Part shown: positions 1 to 10,900 of the stretch, in pieces
Position numbering within the stretch: the first letter of the stretch is position 1
How the letters are laid out: each line of letters begins with the position of its first letter
From: DATFNI01 sp963787205
GTDB lineage: Bacteria; Bacteroidota; Rhodothermia; Balneolales; DATFMH01
Direction: 5' to 3'
NCBI GenBank assembly: GCA_963787205.1
Contig: CAWBCD010000006.1
Coordinates: 124,001 to 188,000 of the forward strand
Length of the DNA: 64,000 nt
Translations under genes and position numbers: made by a program
Notes under the pieces: generated by a model
What the model saw: the letters and a program-made list of their open reading frames with translations, nothing else
What the model was told of the DNA's origin: nothing
Database searches by the model: none

Positions 1-339
1 TAACCCGAGTACCGCATTGGCTGCGATCGCGGCATCCACTGCGCTGCCTCCTTTCTTGAGGATCTCTACGGCAGCGAGTGACGCGAACGGCTGTTCGGTG
101 GCCGCCATGCCATGCTGCGCCAGTACCGGTGAACGGGACGCCCACGGTGCCCCGGCATAACGATCGCCGCGACTGATACCGGTGTCGGCGTTGGAGCCGC
201 TCTGAGCGAAGGCGGCTTGGAAGCAGAAGATGGAAAGGATGAAGGTTAACAGGCAGGCGCAAATCCGATTAAAATTCTCTGTTCTTTCAGTTATATATCC
301 ACATCCGGATGAGTTATTGGCTTGTTTGTATTTCATCAT
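1..339 (-). CDS. ggt: Gamma-glutamyltransferase, N-terminal part (cut by window edge)
   Basis: Gamma-glutamyltransferases are periplasmic or secreted Ntn-hydrolases that cleave glutathione and other gamma-glutamyl compounds. Only the first 113 codons lie in the window; the frame is open to base 1. The translation starts with two Met codons (339 and 336). A hydrophobic signal segment at about residues 28-46 ends in AAFAQ. It is followed by the conserved family start: SRSPVLAQHGMAAT, then the ILKKGGSAVDAAIAAN block, both typical of the large subunit. A purine-rich AAAGGGG lies a few bases before the ATG. The catalytic Thr and small subunit are outside the window, so completeness cannot be judged. 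Confidence 0.85.
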   Translation of the reverse strand, partial: MMKYKQANNSSGCGYITERTENFNRICACLLTFILSIFCFQAAFAQSGSNADTGISRGDRYAGAPWASRSPVLAQHGMAATEQPFASLAAVEILKKGGSAVDAAIAANAVLGL

Positions 340-483
340 TGATCCCCTTTGTGTTTTAGACCTAACAGACCCTTCTTTCCTCCGTCAAAGTGCTGATTTC
401 TTTCTACATTCGAAAGGAAAAAAGGTAAAATATATGATGGATCCTTTTGTGAGAGAATCTCTTCTGACCAAATATGTATTTCC

Positions 484-516
484 AGCGGTCTGACGGGGTC
501 CAACCGTCGGACCGCT
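484..516. terminator. Strong hairpin between ggt and the M1 peptidase gene
   Basis: A 13-position stem (AGCGGTC + T.G pair + GACGG against CCGTC + GACCGCT) encloses a 7-base loop. TTTT follows on the plus strand. On the minus strand, the direction of both flanking genes, the T-run is missing. It may still end transcripts from the peptidase gene at 528-2528. Confidence 0.5.
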
Positions 517-527
517 TTTATAGAATA

Positions 528-2528
528 TCAATGATGTGCACCGGATCGAGTAGAATGACCGGATTTTGCAAAAGCTCGATTAACCGTCCAATTGTTGTTT
601 GACGGATTGGCGTCTACCCAAATGTCACCATCGAGATGAACCGACTTCAGAACCTTGTCGGTTGAAATGGAAATGCTGGCATATTTTTGATTGGCTTTCC
701 AGATGGCCGGTGTTTCATGGACGGTTTTAGTGCTTCCATCCTTGAAGTGCAGCACAACATTTACAGGAGCATCCATACCGCCGATGTTCTTCAATGCCAC
801 CGAATATCCATCTCCAGTCCTGGAGACTTTGTCAATTCCGAGATCGATATAATTATCGCTGAAAAACCAGTTCTTCCAAAACCAGTTCAAATTCTGACCC
901 GAGACGTCATCGAACGTATAAAAGAAATCCCATGGATTCGGGTGCTTGCCATGCCAGCGGGACATATATGCATGCAGGCACTTCTTAAACATTGCGTCTC
1001 CGAGCAGGTCTTTCATTGCCAGATAACCCAACGATGCCTTGCCATACTCATTAATGCCCAGTGCTTCTCCGGTGATTGCGTCTCCCGGCGTAATAATTGG
1101 GATATCTACGAGCGGCGATTTGCTATGCGCCCAGCGGTTTACACGGAATCGTTGATAAAAATGGGTTTCATACGGTTTGCCCATATCACTAACGTTTATG
1201 AGATATTCAAACGTTGTCGCCCAACCCTCATCCATGAAGCCATACCGGGTCTCGTTGATTCCCATGTAAAAGGGCATATACGTATGTGATATTTCGTGCT
1301 CGGCCACCAACCGGGCAAAGGGCATATTTTTATAAGAAGCGTCGTTTGCCATCATCGGGTATTCCATCCCGGCGCCACCCTGGAACTCAGTCGTCTTTGA
1401 ATAAGGATAGGGAACACCCGGCCAATGGTGAGATAACCAGTCGAGCGCATGTCGCCCAAACTGAACCATATGGTGGAAATCGGCTGCCGTGTCGTTGTAG
1501 GCTGCCTGAACGCTGGCGCGTCTGCCCGTTGCATTGTCGACCAGCACACTAGCCGCATCCCAGTCGTAATGGTTGCTGAGACCAAATGCCACATCCGGCA
1601 CATAATGCGCCGTAAAATGCCAGGCATTCATTCCGGTTCCGGTTGTAATATCACCCGCTTCCATCTCCGCCTGCGTAGCTACATGGATGGTCGAGTCGGA
1701 TAGGAAGGATCCGCGGTATCGGGCGAGCGGCTTGGCCTTCAGCAGGTCAGCCGGGTTTTTGAGTGTTCCGGTGCCCCAGACCACGTAACCCGCCGGAACG
1801 CGCACTGTGACGTCATAATCGTTGAAATCGCTATAAAATTCATGTCCAAGTGTGAAGGACATCGTATCCCATCCTTCATAATCATCATAAACGGCAACAC
1901 GCGGATAGAAATACGCGATATAGAAAGTCGTCGAGTCGATCTCTCCTTCCCGACCCGGTTTTTGTGCCAGCGTGTAGTGCCAGTTGAAAGCCAGTTGTAT
2001 GGAATCATGCGGTGCTAGCGGTTCCGGCAATTTCACGGGTTGCCAGGTAAAGAAACGAGGGTTTTCTTTCCAGGTCTGAGCCTTGCCATTCACCGCGAAT
2101 GAATCGATATGCACACCGGTGCTCAGAAATTTTTCCGATACCCCTCCGGCGCGGGGTGCACCCGGTTTATGCACGTTCATAAACAATTTGAAGATCAACG
2201 CCTTCAATGAATCAGGACTCTCGTTTCTATAAACGATCGTTTCAGAACCCTTTATCAAACGATTCGGCGGTTTCGCAGTGATTGTTATCCGATAGCGGGC
2301 GTGGTTCTCCCAGTAATTCGGACCCGGTTTCCCATCAGGGGATCGGGTTCCCGCCGCATAGGCAGCTTTTACATTTCGCGGTTCATATAGTCCCTGTGAA
2401 TATGATCGTTTCGCTGATTTTGTCCAAGGACAGGTTGAGTAGTCAATATTGGTAAAACCAGCCAATATTCCCAATAAAAGCAGAAAAAAAGTTGAAAACC
2501 GATCTTTCATCGTTAGGCCCATTCTCAT
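528..2528 (-). CDS. Exported M1-family (gluzincin) metallopeptidase
   Basis: Probable zinc aminopeptidase acting outside the cytoplasm. An N-terminal hydrophobic segment (about residues 11-28) looks like a signal peptide. The zinc site is HEISH at residues 411-415, followed after exactly 18 residues by Glu434 in DEGWA: the HEXXH-X18-E pattern of M1 enzymes. Upstream, GGAGMEYP stands where classical M1 enzymes have GAMEN, as in many bacterial M1 paralogues. The 666 residues hold an N-terminal beta domain, the catalytic domain and a short C-terminal beta domain, without the long helical C-terminal domain of PepN. Internal Met codons at 2522 and 2510 are alternative starts; none has a good ribosome site. 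It may be a digestive or peptide-scavenging enzyme, alongside the upstream ggt. The substrate is unknown. Confidence 0.82.
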   Translation of the reverse strand: MRMGLTMKDRFSTFFLLLLGILAGFTNIDYSTCPWTKSAKRSYSQGLYEPRNVKAAYAAGTRSPDGKPGPNYWENHARYRITITAKPPNRLIKGSETIVYRNESPDSLKALIFKLFMNVHKPGAPRAGGVSEKFLSTGVHIDSFAVNGKAQTWKENPRFFTWQPVKLPEPLAPHDSIQLAFNWHYTLAQKPGREGEIDSTTFYIAYFYPRVAVYDDYEGWDTMSFTLGHEFYSDFNDYDVTVRVPAGYVVWGTGTLKNPADLLKAKPLARYRGSFLSDSTIHVATQAEMEAGDITTGTGMNAWHFTAHYVPDVAFGLSNHYDWDAASVLVDNATGRRASVQAAYNDTAADFHHMVQFGRHALDWLSHHWPGVPYPYSKTTEFQGGAGMEYPMMANDASYKNMPFARLVAEHEISHTYMPFYMGINETRYGFMDEGWATTFEYLINVSDMGKPYETHFYQRFRVNRWAHSKSPLVDIPIITPGDAITGEALGINEYGKASLGYLAMKDLLGDAMFKKCLHAYMSRWHGKHPNPWDFFYTFDDVSGQNLNWFWKNWFFSDNYIDLGIDKVSRTGDGYSVALKNIGGMDAPVNVVLHFKDGSTKTVHETPAIWKANQKYASISISTDKVLKSVHLDGDIWVDANPSNNNWTVNRAFAKSGHSTRSGAHH

Positions 2529-2681
2529 TTAGTCGGATTCAATTATTTTAGAGAAAACCTAACTTATGATAATCTTTGATGATTTATCTGTAAAAGTCGG
2601 TTAAAGATTTACTGATCAAGGGACATAACAGGATAATACCGGCCGTGATTAGCGAAGTAACGGATTTCAAGAGAGTAATTT

Positions 2682-4146
2682 CTACTTACTTCCAACCCGA
2701 TACGATCGTACCGTATGTTCCAGAACTTTCTTTTTCGAAAACCAGGACTGTTTGAACATTCGCTGTGCATACAAAGGAGCCTGATCAAAAAAGTGGGAAG
2801 ACTTTGGATCGGCGCTTTGACCAAAATCGATGACGGATCGGGATTTGATTGTCGGACCGAAGTCTATCACTTTGACAAACGTATTTCCAGCTGTTCCATA
2901 TACCCGGCCGGGCCCAAGCCACCATTGATTCGGTTTCGGGGAAAGCATGGGATAAAAGGCAAAAACAGCCGTAGGAGCACCGCCCACAGGCAAGCTCGGT
3001 AATGAGTCATTTAAAAACGACGCATCATCTTCCGGGGGCCGCTGAAGCCGGTTTACCTCTCCCCATGGAACCTCGATGGTACCCCAACGTTTTTGCAGTG
3101 CTGCAAGAATATGGGACATTGCAACCAAATAGGACCATTTCCCGTTCTCCCCATGAATAAACATCTCATGCCGAAACTCCAGAGACTCGATGAACCAGGT
3201 CGCCGGAACCGATTCGATACGTGATACACGATCCCATTTTGCTAATCGGTTGATAACGTATTTGAGTTCTTTATGCATTTTTGTACCCGGCCGGATTGAA
3301 TCGGGAACGGATGAAATATCAGCGGTTCGCAATTTATCCCATTCTTTTAGAATTACAGGTATATCATCATCGGCCTTTGCCATATGGGTATTCCAGACGT
3401 CATGTGCAAACTCATCAAAAGTTACTTTGTGCATATTACGAAGAGCCTGCCGGCTGCTTCTTGAACGCCAGTCATTAACCTCTGGTCCAATCATGTAAGG
3501 GGGAAAATCACTTCTTTTATAGGGAAAAGAATCCGTAACAAACATTGGAGAAGAATTACAATTCTCCAGGGAACCACCCCTTTGTAGACGTACCAATTGT
3601 CTGTTTAGGTCCAGCCGAGATGGGCGTTGTTTCCCATATATGGAAACAAATAACCAAAACGGGTGTTACCACTGAATACAAGTCCTTCATCGCTATGCAG
3701 GTGAATCTCGTAATATCGCTGGATTCCGAAAAACGATTGATGCGGATTTACCAGCAGCATGGCATGGTGGTCGGCCGTGCGATTTGGCCCAATCGCCCAT
3801 TCATTCGATCCCAACGGATGTCCGCCCATGGGTCCCTGGTTTGATCCTGCATATCGAATAATGGAACCCAAATCATATTCACTCTTTTCCCCGGCCATGG
3901 AAATAGCGGGGATATTTTTGGAACCAACCACCATCCTTTTTGTAAGAGTGAATCCTCCATAGATTTCTGAAAACCGGCATATCCAAGGAATTCCAGTTGG
4001 TCATATTTAAAACGAAGTAAAGCCAGCGCATACCAGGGTTTCACATTCGAGAGCCAGCAAATTTTCTTCGGGTGCGCCTTCAGCCAATCATTAAAGCCCG
4101 TCGCATATAACTCTATCGCCGGCACCGGAACTATAATGAAAAGACG
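2682..4146 (-). pseudogene. Penicillin acylase-family (S45 Ntn-hydrolase) pseudogene
   Basis: Three pieces of one penicillin/acyl-homoserine-lactone acylase-type gene lie in different frames. At 3940-4146 is alpha-subunit sequence (YATGFNDWL, WLSNVKPWYALALL). At about 3605-3934, in another frame, is the autocatalytic region with the nucleophile Ser in GSNEWAIGPNRTA and then NNAHLGWT. At 2682-3596 is the C-terminal part (PPYMIGPEV, FGQSADPKS, FFDQAPLYA, ending HTVRSYRVG). The first piece has no start and opens directly after the stop codon of the upstream serine hydrolase gene, so the N-terminal part is deleted. A frameshift lies near 3930-3945. The middle of the beta subunit is missing around 3597-3605. 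Family members are usually about 700-800 residues; roughly 500 codons remain. It is clearly non-functional. Confidence 0.85.
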
Positions 4147-4149
4147 GTC

Positions 4150-5646
4150 TCAACTCTGCGGCGCCACCTGGTACTGCTCAAGCTTACCATCGGGCATCTG
4201 GTAAGTCCAGACACGCAATATGCGATTCTTCAAAACCACACGGAATACGCGCTCAAGCATCCCGCCACGTTCCCGTTGAGCTGTCTGAATAAACGATTCA
4301 GGAGAGCCAAGCGGGCCAAGACTGGATTTGAAATCCTGTAATGCCTGTTTGCTGAAGTAGGCATTAGCGTCGGACGTGAAAAGTGAACGATCGATCCTGC
4401 CATGCTGGAGTCCGGTAAAGATTTTAAGAGCCTGGGTTGTTCTCATCGATGTTTGTGCATCCTGGGTGTTAAATAGTATGCGTGATACCCCGCGGGCGAT
4501 GGCGCTTGCTGCCGGGGCTGCATCCTGGTTGGTCAAAACAACTACGGCCGCTCTGTCGTCGGGAAAAACCATATTCTCGGCTGTAAATCCGGACACCTCT
4601 CCGCTATGCGAGATCAGGCGATGACCGTTCATCATCCCGACTTCAACACCGAGTCCATATCCTGTGCCCACACCGCTTTTCAGCAATACTTCGGTCTCCA
4701 TCTGCTTATAAGAGTCCGGCTTCAGAAGACTTTGGTCAATCATCGAGATATCCCATTTCGCCAGATCACGGGGAGTCATAGCCAACTCACCGGCTCCCGC
4801 CATCCAGCCGGGACCTTCTTCGGGTGCCGGACGCAATGGTCCCAGAGCATAACGCGTGTATCCGGCAGGATCCTCTGACGTCATATTTCCTTTGTCGAAA
4901 TCCACCGCACTCGTTAATCCCAATGGTCCAAGAATATGCTCGTGCAAAAACTTAAAGAAAGGCTCGCCGGTGATTTTTTCCACGATCTGTGCCGCTATGA
5001 CAAAATTTGTGTTGCTGTATTGCCACTTGGTTCCCGGATTGAAATCCAGCGGTTTTTTGGCCCAACGGTCGAGAATCTCCTGGGGCGGCATCGGTTTGAG
5101 CATCATCGGCGGCACGTAGTCCTGCGGCCAGAAATCCTGGTAGCCCGAGGTATGGGATAGAATCTCCCACACTGTCACTTCATTAGCTCTCGTCAGGTCG
5201 GGCAGCCAATTTGAGATATGATCATTCAATGATAGTTTACCTTCCTGTTCGAGCAGCAGTATCGTCGCAGCAGTAAACTGCTTGCTGATAGAACCAATAG
5301 CGTAGCGCATATTCGTATTGGCCGCAACCCGGGGATTCAGCCTCGCTGCTCCATAAGCTTGTAGGTAAGCTATTCGTCCATGTACCACTACCGCAACAGA
5401 AGCACTTGGGACGCCGGTTTGTCTGAGCACCCGTAATGCAATGGTGTCCACTTTTGTAGCCAGAGAAACGGTTTTTGAGGTCCCACTGGTTGCCGTATTT
5501 GGTTTTGCCGTGGCGAATTGTGAAAATAATAGCGATGTAGTAAAAATGAGAACCACGGGAAAAAACGCCCGTGACAGAATGCCGCCTTGCTTTCCGGAAA
5601 TTGTCAGGTTTCGGACAGATTTGAAAAAAGTTTGTTTAAAATTCAT
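4150..5646 (-). CDS. Exported serine hydrolase, beta-lactamase class C/esterase family
   Basis: A member of the serine beta-lactamase-like superfamily (PF00144: class C beta-lactamases, D-peptidases, EstB-type esterases). With the ATG at 5646 the product has 498 residues. This start is preferred over the upstream in-frame ATG at 5679 because GGAGG sits 7 bases before it (5653-5657). A signal peptide is seen in the first 50 residues. The catalytic SxxK is SISK at 119-122, the YxN element is YSN in KWQYSNTN, and HSGEVSGF fills the third motif (HxG in place of KTG). About 100 extra C-terminal residues follow the catalytic domain. HxG points to an esterase or peptidase rather than a resistance enzyme. 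The actual substrate is unknown. Confidence 0.83.
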   Translation of the reverse strand: MNFKQTFFKSVRNLTISGKQGGILSRAFFPVVLIFTTSLLFSQFATAKPNTATSGTSKTVSLATKVDTIALRVLRQTGVPSASVAVVVHGRIAYLQAYGAARLNPRVAANTNMRYAIGSISKQFTAATILLLEQEGKLSLNDHISNWLPDLTRANEVTVWEILSHTSGYQDFWPQDYVPPMMLKPMPPQEILDRWAKKPLDFNPGTKWQYSNTNFVIAAQIVEKITGEPFFKFLHEHILGPLGLTSAVDFDKGNMTSEDPAGYTRYALGPLRPAPEEGPGWMAGAGELAMTPRDLAKWDISMIDQSLLKPDSYKQMETEVLLKSGVGTGYGLGVEVGMMNGHRLISHSGEVSGFTAENMVFPDDRAAVVVLTNQDAAPAASAIARGVSRILFNTQDAQTSMRTTQALKIFTGLQHGRIDRSLFTSDANAYFSKQALQDFKSSLGPLGSPESFIQTAQRERGGMLERVFRVVLKNRILRVWTYQMPDGKLEQYQVAPQS

Positions 5647-5812
5647 AACCAACCTCCATCGTTGTTGCTTGTAATTCATTTATTGGAGCACAGGGTTATC
5701 GGGCCGGATCCAGGCTAAAATCCATAATCTGTATTATCAAAGTCCGAGAGCATCTTAATTTAGTGCGAATTCAGGAAATGAATGCAGTACAAGCAAATAT
5801 TTTAAATCTCAT

Positions 5813-7663
5813 TTATGGTTGCGGTCCTTTCATTAAATCTGAAGAAACAGCATTATCGTGATTAGGAACTGGCAACCCGACTTTTTTGCAAAAGGCAGCA
5901 AAACGCGGATCATTATGGTATCGATGCAGGAACGGATCATACAATAAGAAACCAATACCGGGATCTCGCTGACGCCATGCGCGATCGAGCCAGTCAAAGG
6001 CTTGGTCTGGCTGCCTCCGGTAAGCGTAAGCTTCCGCTATCTGATAAGCGGCATTGCCCGAGTATCCGTCGATTAAGGTTTTCATCGCCCGGTCGGCTTG
6101 TGTTCTTTTACCTGACGCTGTATAAGCCAGAGTTATCGCCCAGGCGCGCATACCCGGAGCCGGTTCTGCATCGGCTTCGCTCAATGCCAGGGATGAATGA
6201 TGCAGCAGTACGTTGACAGCAGCAAGCCAGGCATGAAAGTTGGCTGTCGTCGGATCCAGAGAAACGGCTCGTCGGGCCGCTTGCTCCGCCTCCTTCAATT
6301 GCCCGGCCCCGCTTAAAAGGCGAGACAAATTATTGTAATTATATCCATCCAACGGGTTAGCGGTTACCGCTTTGCGGGCAAGATTTATTGCTTCATCGAG
6401 GCGTCCAAGGCTGGCCACCGAAAATGAAAGCAACTGCTCAGCGTCGGGGAATGACGGCGCCAGTTGCCATGCCTTGCGAAACTGGGATTCTGCACCTTGC
6501 CAGTTCAATGAATATTGCGAATATATACCATGCGCAAAATGTGCTGCAACCGAGTTTGGACTGATGCTGAGTGCCGTGTCTGCATAGGCCTTTGCCTTTG
6601 CACGTGCCGACTGCATGGCTGCTCCATCAAGATAATTAGCTCCAAGATTCATCCAGGTTACCGAAAGCCTGGCATAGGCTGCCGTATAGCCAGGATCTAT
6701 CCGGATCGCCTGTTTATAATAATTTATGGCGCGACCAAGTGACTTTTTAGTTAATTGGCGAAAATAGAAGGTGCCCTGTAGATACGCATTGTAGGCGTTG
6801 ATGTTACCACTCGGTGGCCGATCTATTTGATTGTGAACGGTGCTGTCATTCACACTGAGCAGCTTTGCTTTGAGCGCCGATGCCACGGTACGCGTGATGT
6901 TGTCCTGCAGCTTAAACAGGTTTTTATACGGCCGATCGTAGTGTTTCGACCATACGGTGCTGCCGTCGGTGGCGTTGACCAGTTCTGCCCGCACACGCAC
7001 CTCATTTCCATCACGACTGACACTTCCTTCCAACAGATGGGCCACTTTCAACTTGTCCCCGATCGACCGGCTGTCCAGGTCCCTGCCTCGGAACTGGAAG
7101 GATGACTCCCGGCCAATTACCCTGAGGCCCGGATATTGACTGAGGGCGATAATCAGCTCTTCCGACAACCCGTCGGAGAAATACTGATCGCTCGAATCAC
7201 CGCTGTCATTAACAAAGGGCAATACGGCAATCGACCTGGCGGGAATCGACAGACTATCACGTACCTTTTGTGTATGGCTACTTACCGGTTTTTGCATCCC
7301 ATTCGTCTGTCCGCCAAAAAACAGTTTGTAGGACAGGACACCAACGGCCAACACGAGCAAAACTATGACAATGTTGTTTAATTTCCTTCCCGTTTTTTGG
7401 GTAATGGATTGTTCTTCAGTCACTTCTTCAGTGCGTTTTACACCTTCCGGCGTTAGTTCAAAAGCCCAGGCAAGGATCAGGGCAATCGGAAATCCGAGCA
7501 AAATGAGGGCGATGACCAGACGCACACACCAGTCAGGTATATTCAAAAAGGGAAATGTGGTGGCCGCAATCTGTATCAATACCCACCCCGCCACAGCGTA
7601 AACACCGGCAACTTTGAAGACGTTACGACGTTTCAATTCCCGCCAAAAATCACCTGGATTCAT
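5813..7663 (-). CDS. TolB-like/TPR inner-membrane protein
   Basis: The N-terminus has two close membrane segments (about 18-40 and 49-70) and a third at about 95-115. Next comes a periplasmic TolB/FlgO-like alpha-beta domain (about 145-265) with SIAVLPF, YFSDGLSEEL and LLEGSVSRDG, the block found in proteins related to adenylate-cyclase accessory and CadC-type regulators. About ten TPR-like helices fill 280-616. No cyclase or DNA-binding domain is present, so this is the sensory/scaffold half of such proteins alone. The short cytoplasmic N-terminal stretch (FWRELKRRNVFKVAGVYAVAGW) is a family hallmark. It is a single gene with 130 bp or more to each neighbour. A role in protein interaction is inferred; no partner is evident. 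Confidence 0.72.
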   Translation of the reverse strand: MNPGDFWRELKRRNVFKVAGVYAVAGWVLIQIAATTFPFLNIPDWCVRLVIALILLGFPIALILAWAFELTPEGVKRTEEVTEEQSITQKTGRKLNNIVIVLLVLAVGVLSYKLFFGGQTNGMQKPVSSHTQKVRDSLSIPARSIAVLPFVNDSGDSSDQYFSDGLSEELIIALSQYPGLRVIGRESSFQFRGRDLDSRSIGDKLKVAHLLEGSVSRDGNEVRVRAELVNATDGSTVWSKHYDRPYKNLFKLQDNITRTVASALKAKLLSVNDSTVHNQIDRPPSGNINAYNAYLQGTFYFRQLTKKSLGRAINYYKQAIRIDPGYTAAYARLSVTWMNLGANYLDGAAMQSARAKAKAYADTALSISPNSVAAHFAHGIYSQYSLNWQGAESQFRKAWQLAPSFPDAEQLLSFSVASLGRLDEAINLARKAVTANPLDGYNYNNLSRLLSGAGQLKEAEQAARRAVSLDPTTANFHAWLAAVNVLLHHSSLALSEADAEPAPGMRAWAITLAYTASGKRTQADRAMKTLIDGYSGNAAYQIAEAYAYRRQPDQAFDWLDRAWRQRDPGIGFLLYDPFLHRYHNDPRFAAFCKKVGLPVPNHDNAVSSDLMKGPQP

Positions 7664-7929
7664 GTCTCCCGATATCCTTTACATATACACAACTTGGTCT
7701 CTGGTGCCTGCTTTTCACACACTAAGCAGATCACGCATCACACATATAACACGGAAATAATGTAACGGATAACTCTAATTAATTCTAATTGTGTTATCTG
7801 AATATAACCTGCTGATGTAAGTGGTTGCTGCCTGATTAATACGTGTAACGGGATTTGATGAAAACAGGTGGCCGGTTTCATCTTTCAGGCATCTCAGGCT
7901 AAGATTAAGTCAGATGTTTCTGGGGAACA

Positions 7930-10900
7930 TCAGGATGCGGAATTCCGTGCCTGTTGGCTGCTTTCCGCTTCTTCCATGAGATGTTGGAGCGCCTCGATAA
8001 GGTGATTCAGCATCTTCTCCAGTTTGGGCAATAAATCGTGGGCCTTATCAATGTTCCCGGATTCCCCCATCTCTTCCAAACGCCTGGCTATCTCAAAAGA
8101 TGGTGTAGCCTGTAAGGTAGCCAAGACCCCCTTCAAAGCATGCGACTTCTGCCGGACCAGGGCGCTGTCATCTGAATCCACGGCATTACGTATATCGTTG
8201 ATATAGCCAGGTGCCTGTTCCAGGAAGACTTTGAGCATCTCTTCCAGCATCGTCCATTCCCCATCGACCAACCCCAGGAGAGCATCCCGATCGAATGGTA
8301 TTTTCTGTTGGTCTGACCGACCGTCATCCGATTCCGGTTGATCCACTTTCTCTCCGTCGCCATTCACGGATGAAACCGAGAAAAGTCGTGATATTGACTC
8401 GTACAAGTCCCGGGTGCGGATAGGCTTGGGCAGATAATCATCCATACCTGCCGCATAACATTTCTCCCGGTCTCCTTTAATGGCTCTTGCCGTCAGGGCA
8501 ATAATTGGAACATGCTGGTTTGTATTTTTCTCTTTTTCGCGGATACGCCGGGTTGCTTCATAACCGTTCATATACGGCATCTCTACGTCCATCAATATGA
8601 GATCATATTTCCCGGATTGGTACGATTCCAACGCCTGTTGACCATTTTCAACCACCTCCACCGAATGGCCCTGTTTCTCTAAGGTGTGAACAGTAAACGT
8701 TTGATTGACTTTATTATCTTCTGCCAACATGATCCGAAGCTTACCGGTTGAACTCGCTAGCCTCGCTCCGTCTTCATCACTCCTCATTTTCTCTTTCCCG
8801 TCCGGCTGACGTCCCAAAACCAGCATTACCTTTTCATACAAATCAGACTGGATAATTGGCTTTAGCAAGTTCGTTGAAACGTCTAAATCTTTCAGCTTTT
8901 TAGAGAGTCCCTGCGGTATTACAGATGAAAGCAACAGTATAGCAACCTTGTCACTCCCCCACCATTCCCGAATTTTCTCCGCTACTTCCAACCCATCCAT
9001 ACCAGGCATGTGATAATCAAGCAGAATCAATGGAAATGGCACATCCCTGATTTGCCGTGTTTCTTCTATTTGCCTGATGGCATCAAACCCGTCGATGGCA
9101 AGGGTTGGTTCCATCCCCCAGTTTTTCAAAGTACGTTCGAGTATCCGCAGATTTGTTGCATTATCATCAACCACCAGAACATCCAGTCCATCATGGGATA
9201 GTGGTAAACTCAAAACAGGTTGTGACGATTCCTCCGTATCAATTCCAAAAGATGCGGTGAAGTGGAAGGTACTCCCTGCACCGGCTTCACTTTCCATCCA
9301 GATTTCACCACCCATCAGCTGGACAAGACGCGAAGATATCACAAGCCCTAACCCCGTACCCCCGTATTTCCTTGTCGTTGACATGTCGGCCTGCTCGAAA
9401 GCCCGGAAGATTCGTTTCTGCTGATCCTCTGATATGCCTATACCTGTATCCTTTACGGTAAAATGTAACCGAACCTTCGGATCTTTTTGCATCGGGTCGT
9501 CCGTATCAGATGTATCGACCCGGACAATTACTTCACCAGCCTCCGTAAATTTTACGGCATTGCCGGCAAGATTAATCAGGATCTGATTCAGTCGAACCGG
9601 GTCCCCGATGACGCAATCAGGAACTTTTTCATCGATATCAACGGCCAGTTCGAGACCTTTGTCGTAAGCCCTCCAGGCCAGGGTCTTCATCGTCGCGCCC
9701 ACCAGGTCGCGCAGATTGAATGAGGTTTGCTCCAGATCCAGTTTGCCAGCTTCTATCTTAGAAAAGTCCAGAACATCATTAATGATTGACAGCAGGGTAT
9801 GGGCAGAAGTTTGTGCCATTCCCAGGTATTCTTTCTGTTCCGATGTCAGAGGCGTATCCAAAGTCAATTCAATCATCCCCATAACGCCATTCATTGGTGT
9901 TCTGATTTCATGACTCATATTGGCTAGAAATTCACTCTTTGCCCGGTTGGCAGACTCAGCCTGTTTCTTAAGCTGCTCCTCCGTTGTGAGTTTTTCCTTA
10001 ATCACAAGTGTTTGCTCGCGGACCTTACGCCTCAACAAGATTACCCATGCCAAAACACTCAGGAACAGTACCAACAGAAAACCCAGCACTCCCATCGTAT
10101 ATTTCCAGTTCCACCAGGGAGCATTCTTTATCAGAACGATATCTTTTGGACCGCGTAACAGCAACCTAAAAGAACGGGGAGTAATATTCCCGTTAAGCAA
10201 TTCTGTCTTTACAATATAGATCCCGGTAAGCTGTAACTTGCTTCCCTTTCGAACAGATTTTATCCATCCCGGGAGACCGGAAGTTTGCAGATATGCATTA
10301 AAGAGCATGTCTCCCAGCTCCATAGTGAATACCTCTTCATTCGCAATTGCTATGCTGTTCAATAACTTAGCCTGGACACTTACAAGCCCGGCATCCAGGT
10401 TTGCATTCAACGGGTTATTCTTATCCATGATCATTGGTTTAGGCAATGTCCCGTGTCCGGACCGCCGAAACCGGGCATCCTCTATAATCGGGTTGTACTC
10501 TCCTGCTGCCTCAAAACCGATTACGTCGACACTATCACCAATTTGCAGACTCTTTTTTTGATCCGTTTTGACATAAGCTGTTCCTGTTTCATCCTGGATA
10601 TACAAATTGTCATCAGGATCCTGCCAATTCAGAATGCCTTTCACATGTACCAGGTGATTATGCCTCTGATTGATGGAAAAATGCAAAAGAGAACTTATTG
10701 ATTGCAGTTGTAATGCAAAGGGATCTGAGACACTCTTCTGCAATACCGTAACACACGGCCAGCCAGGCACAAATACTTTGATATCTACGAATTGCCCCCG
10801 GCTATTTGTGATAGTGGCACACACGCCGGATACGTGAACTTTTGAGCCTATCAAATTTTGCCCTTCTTTACCTTCCGACAGATTGGGAGGAATCTGCGCC

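Noticed and set aside
230..493. 87-codon plus-strand frame
   Set aside because: It overlaps the signal-peptide region of ggt on the other strand and resembles no family.
687..1289. 200-codon frame on the plus strand
   Set aside because: It is the antisense shadow of the M1 peptidase; no ribosome site and no plausible protein.
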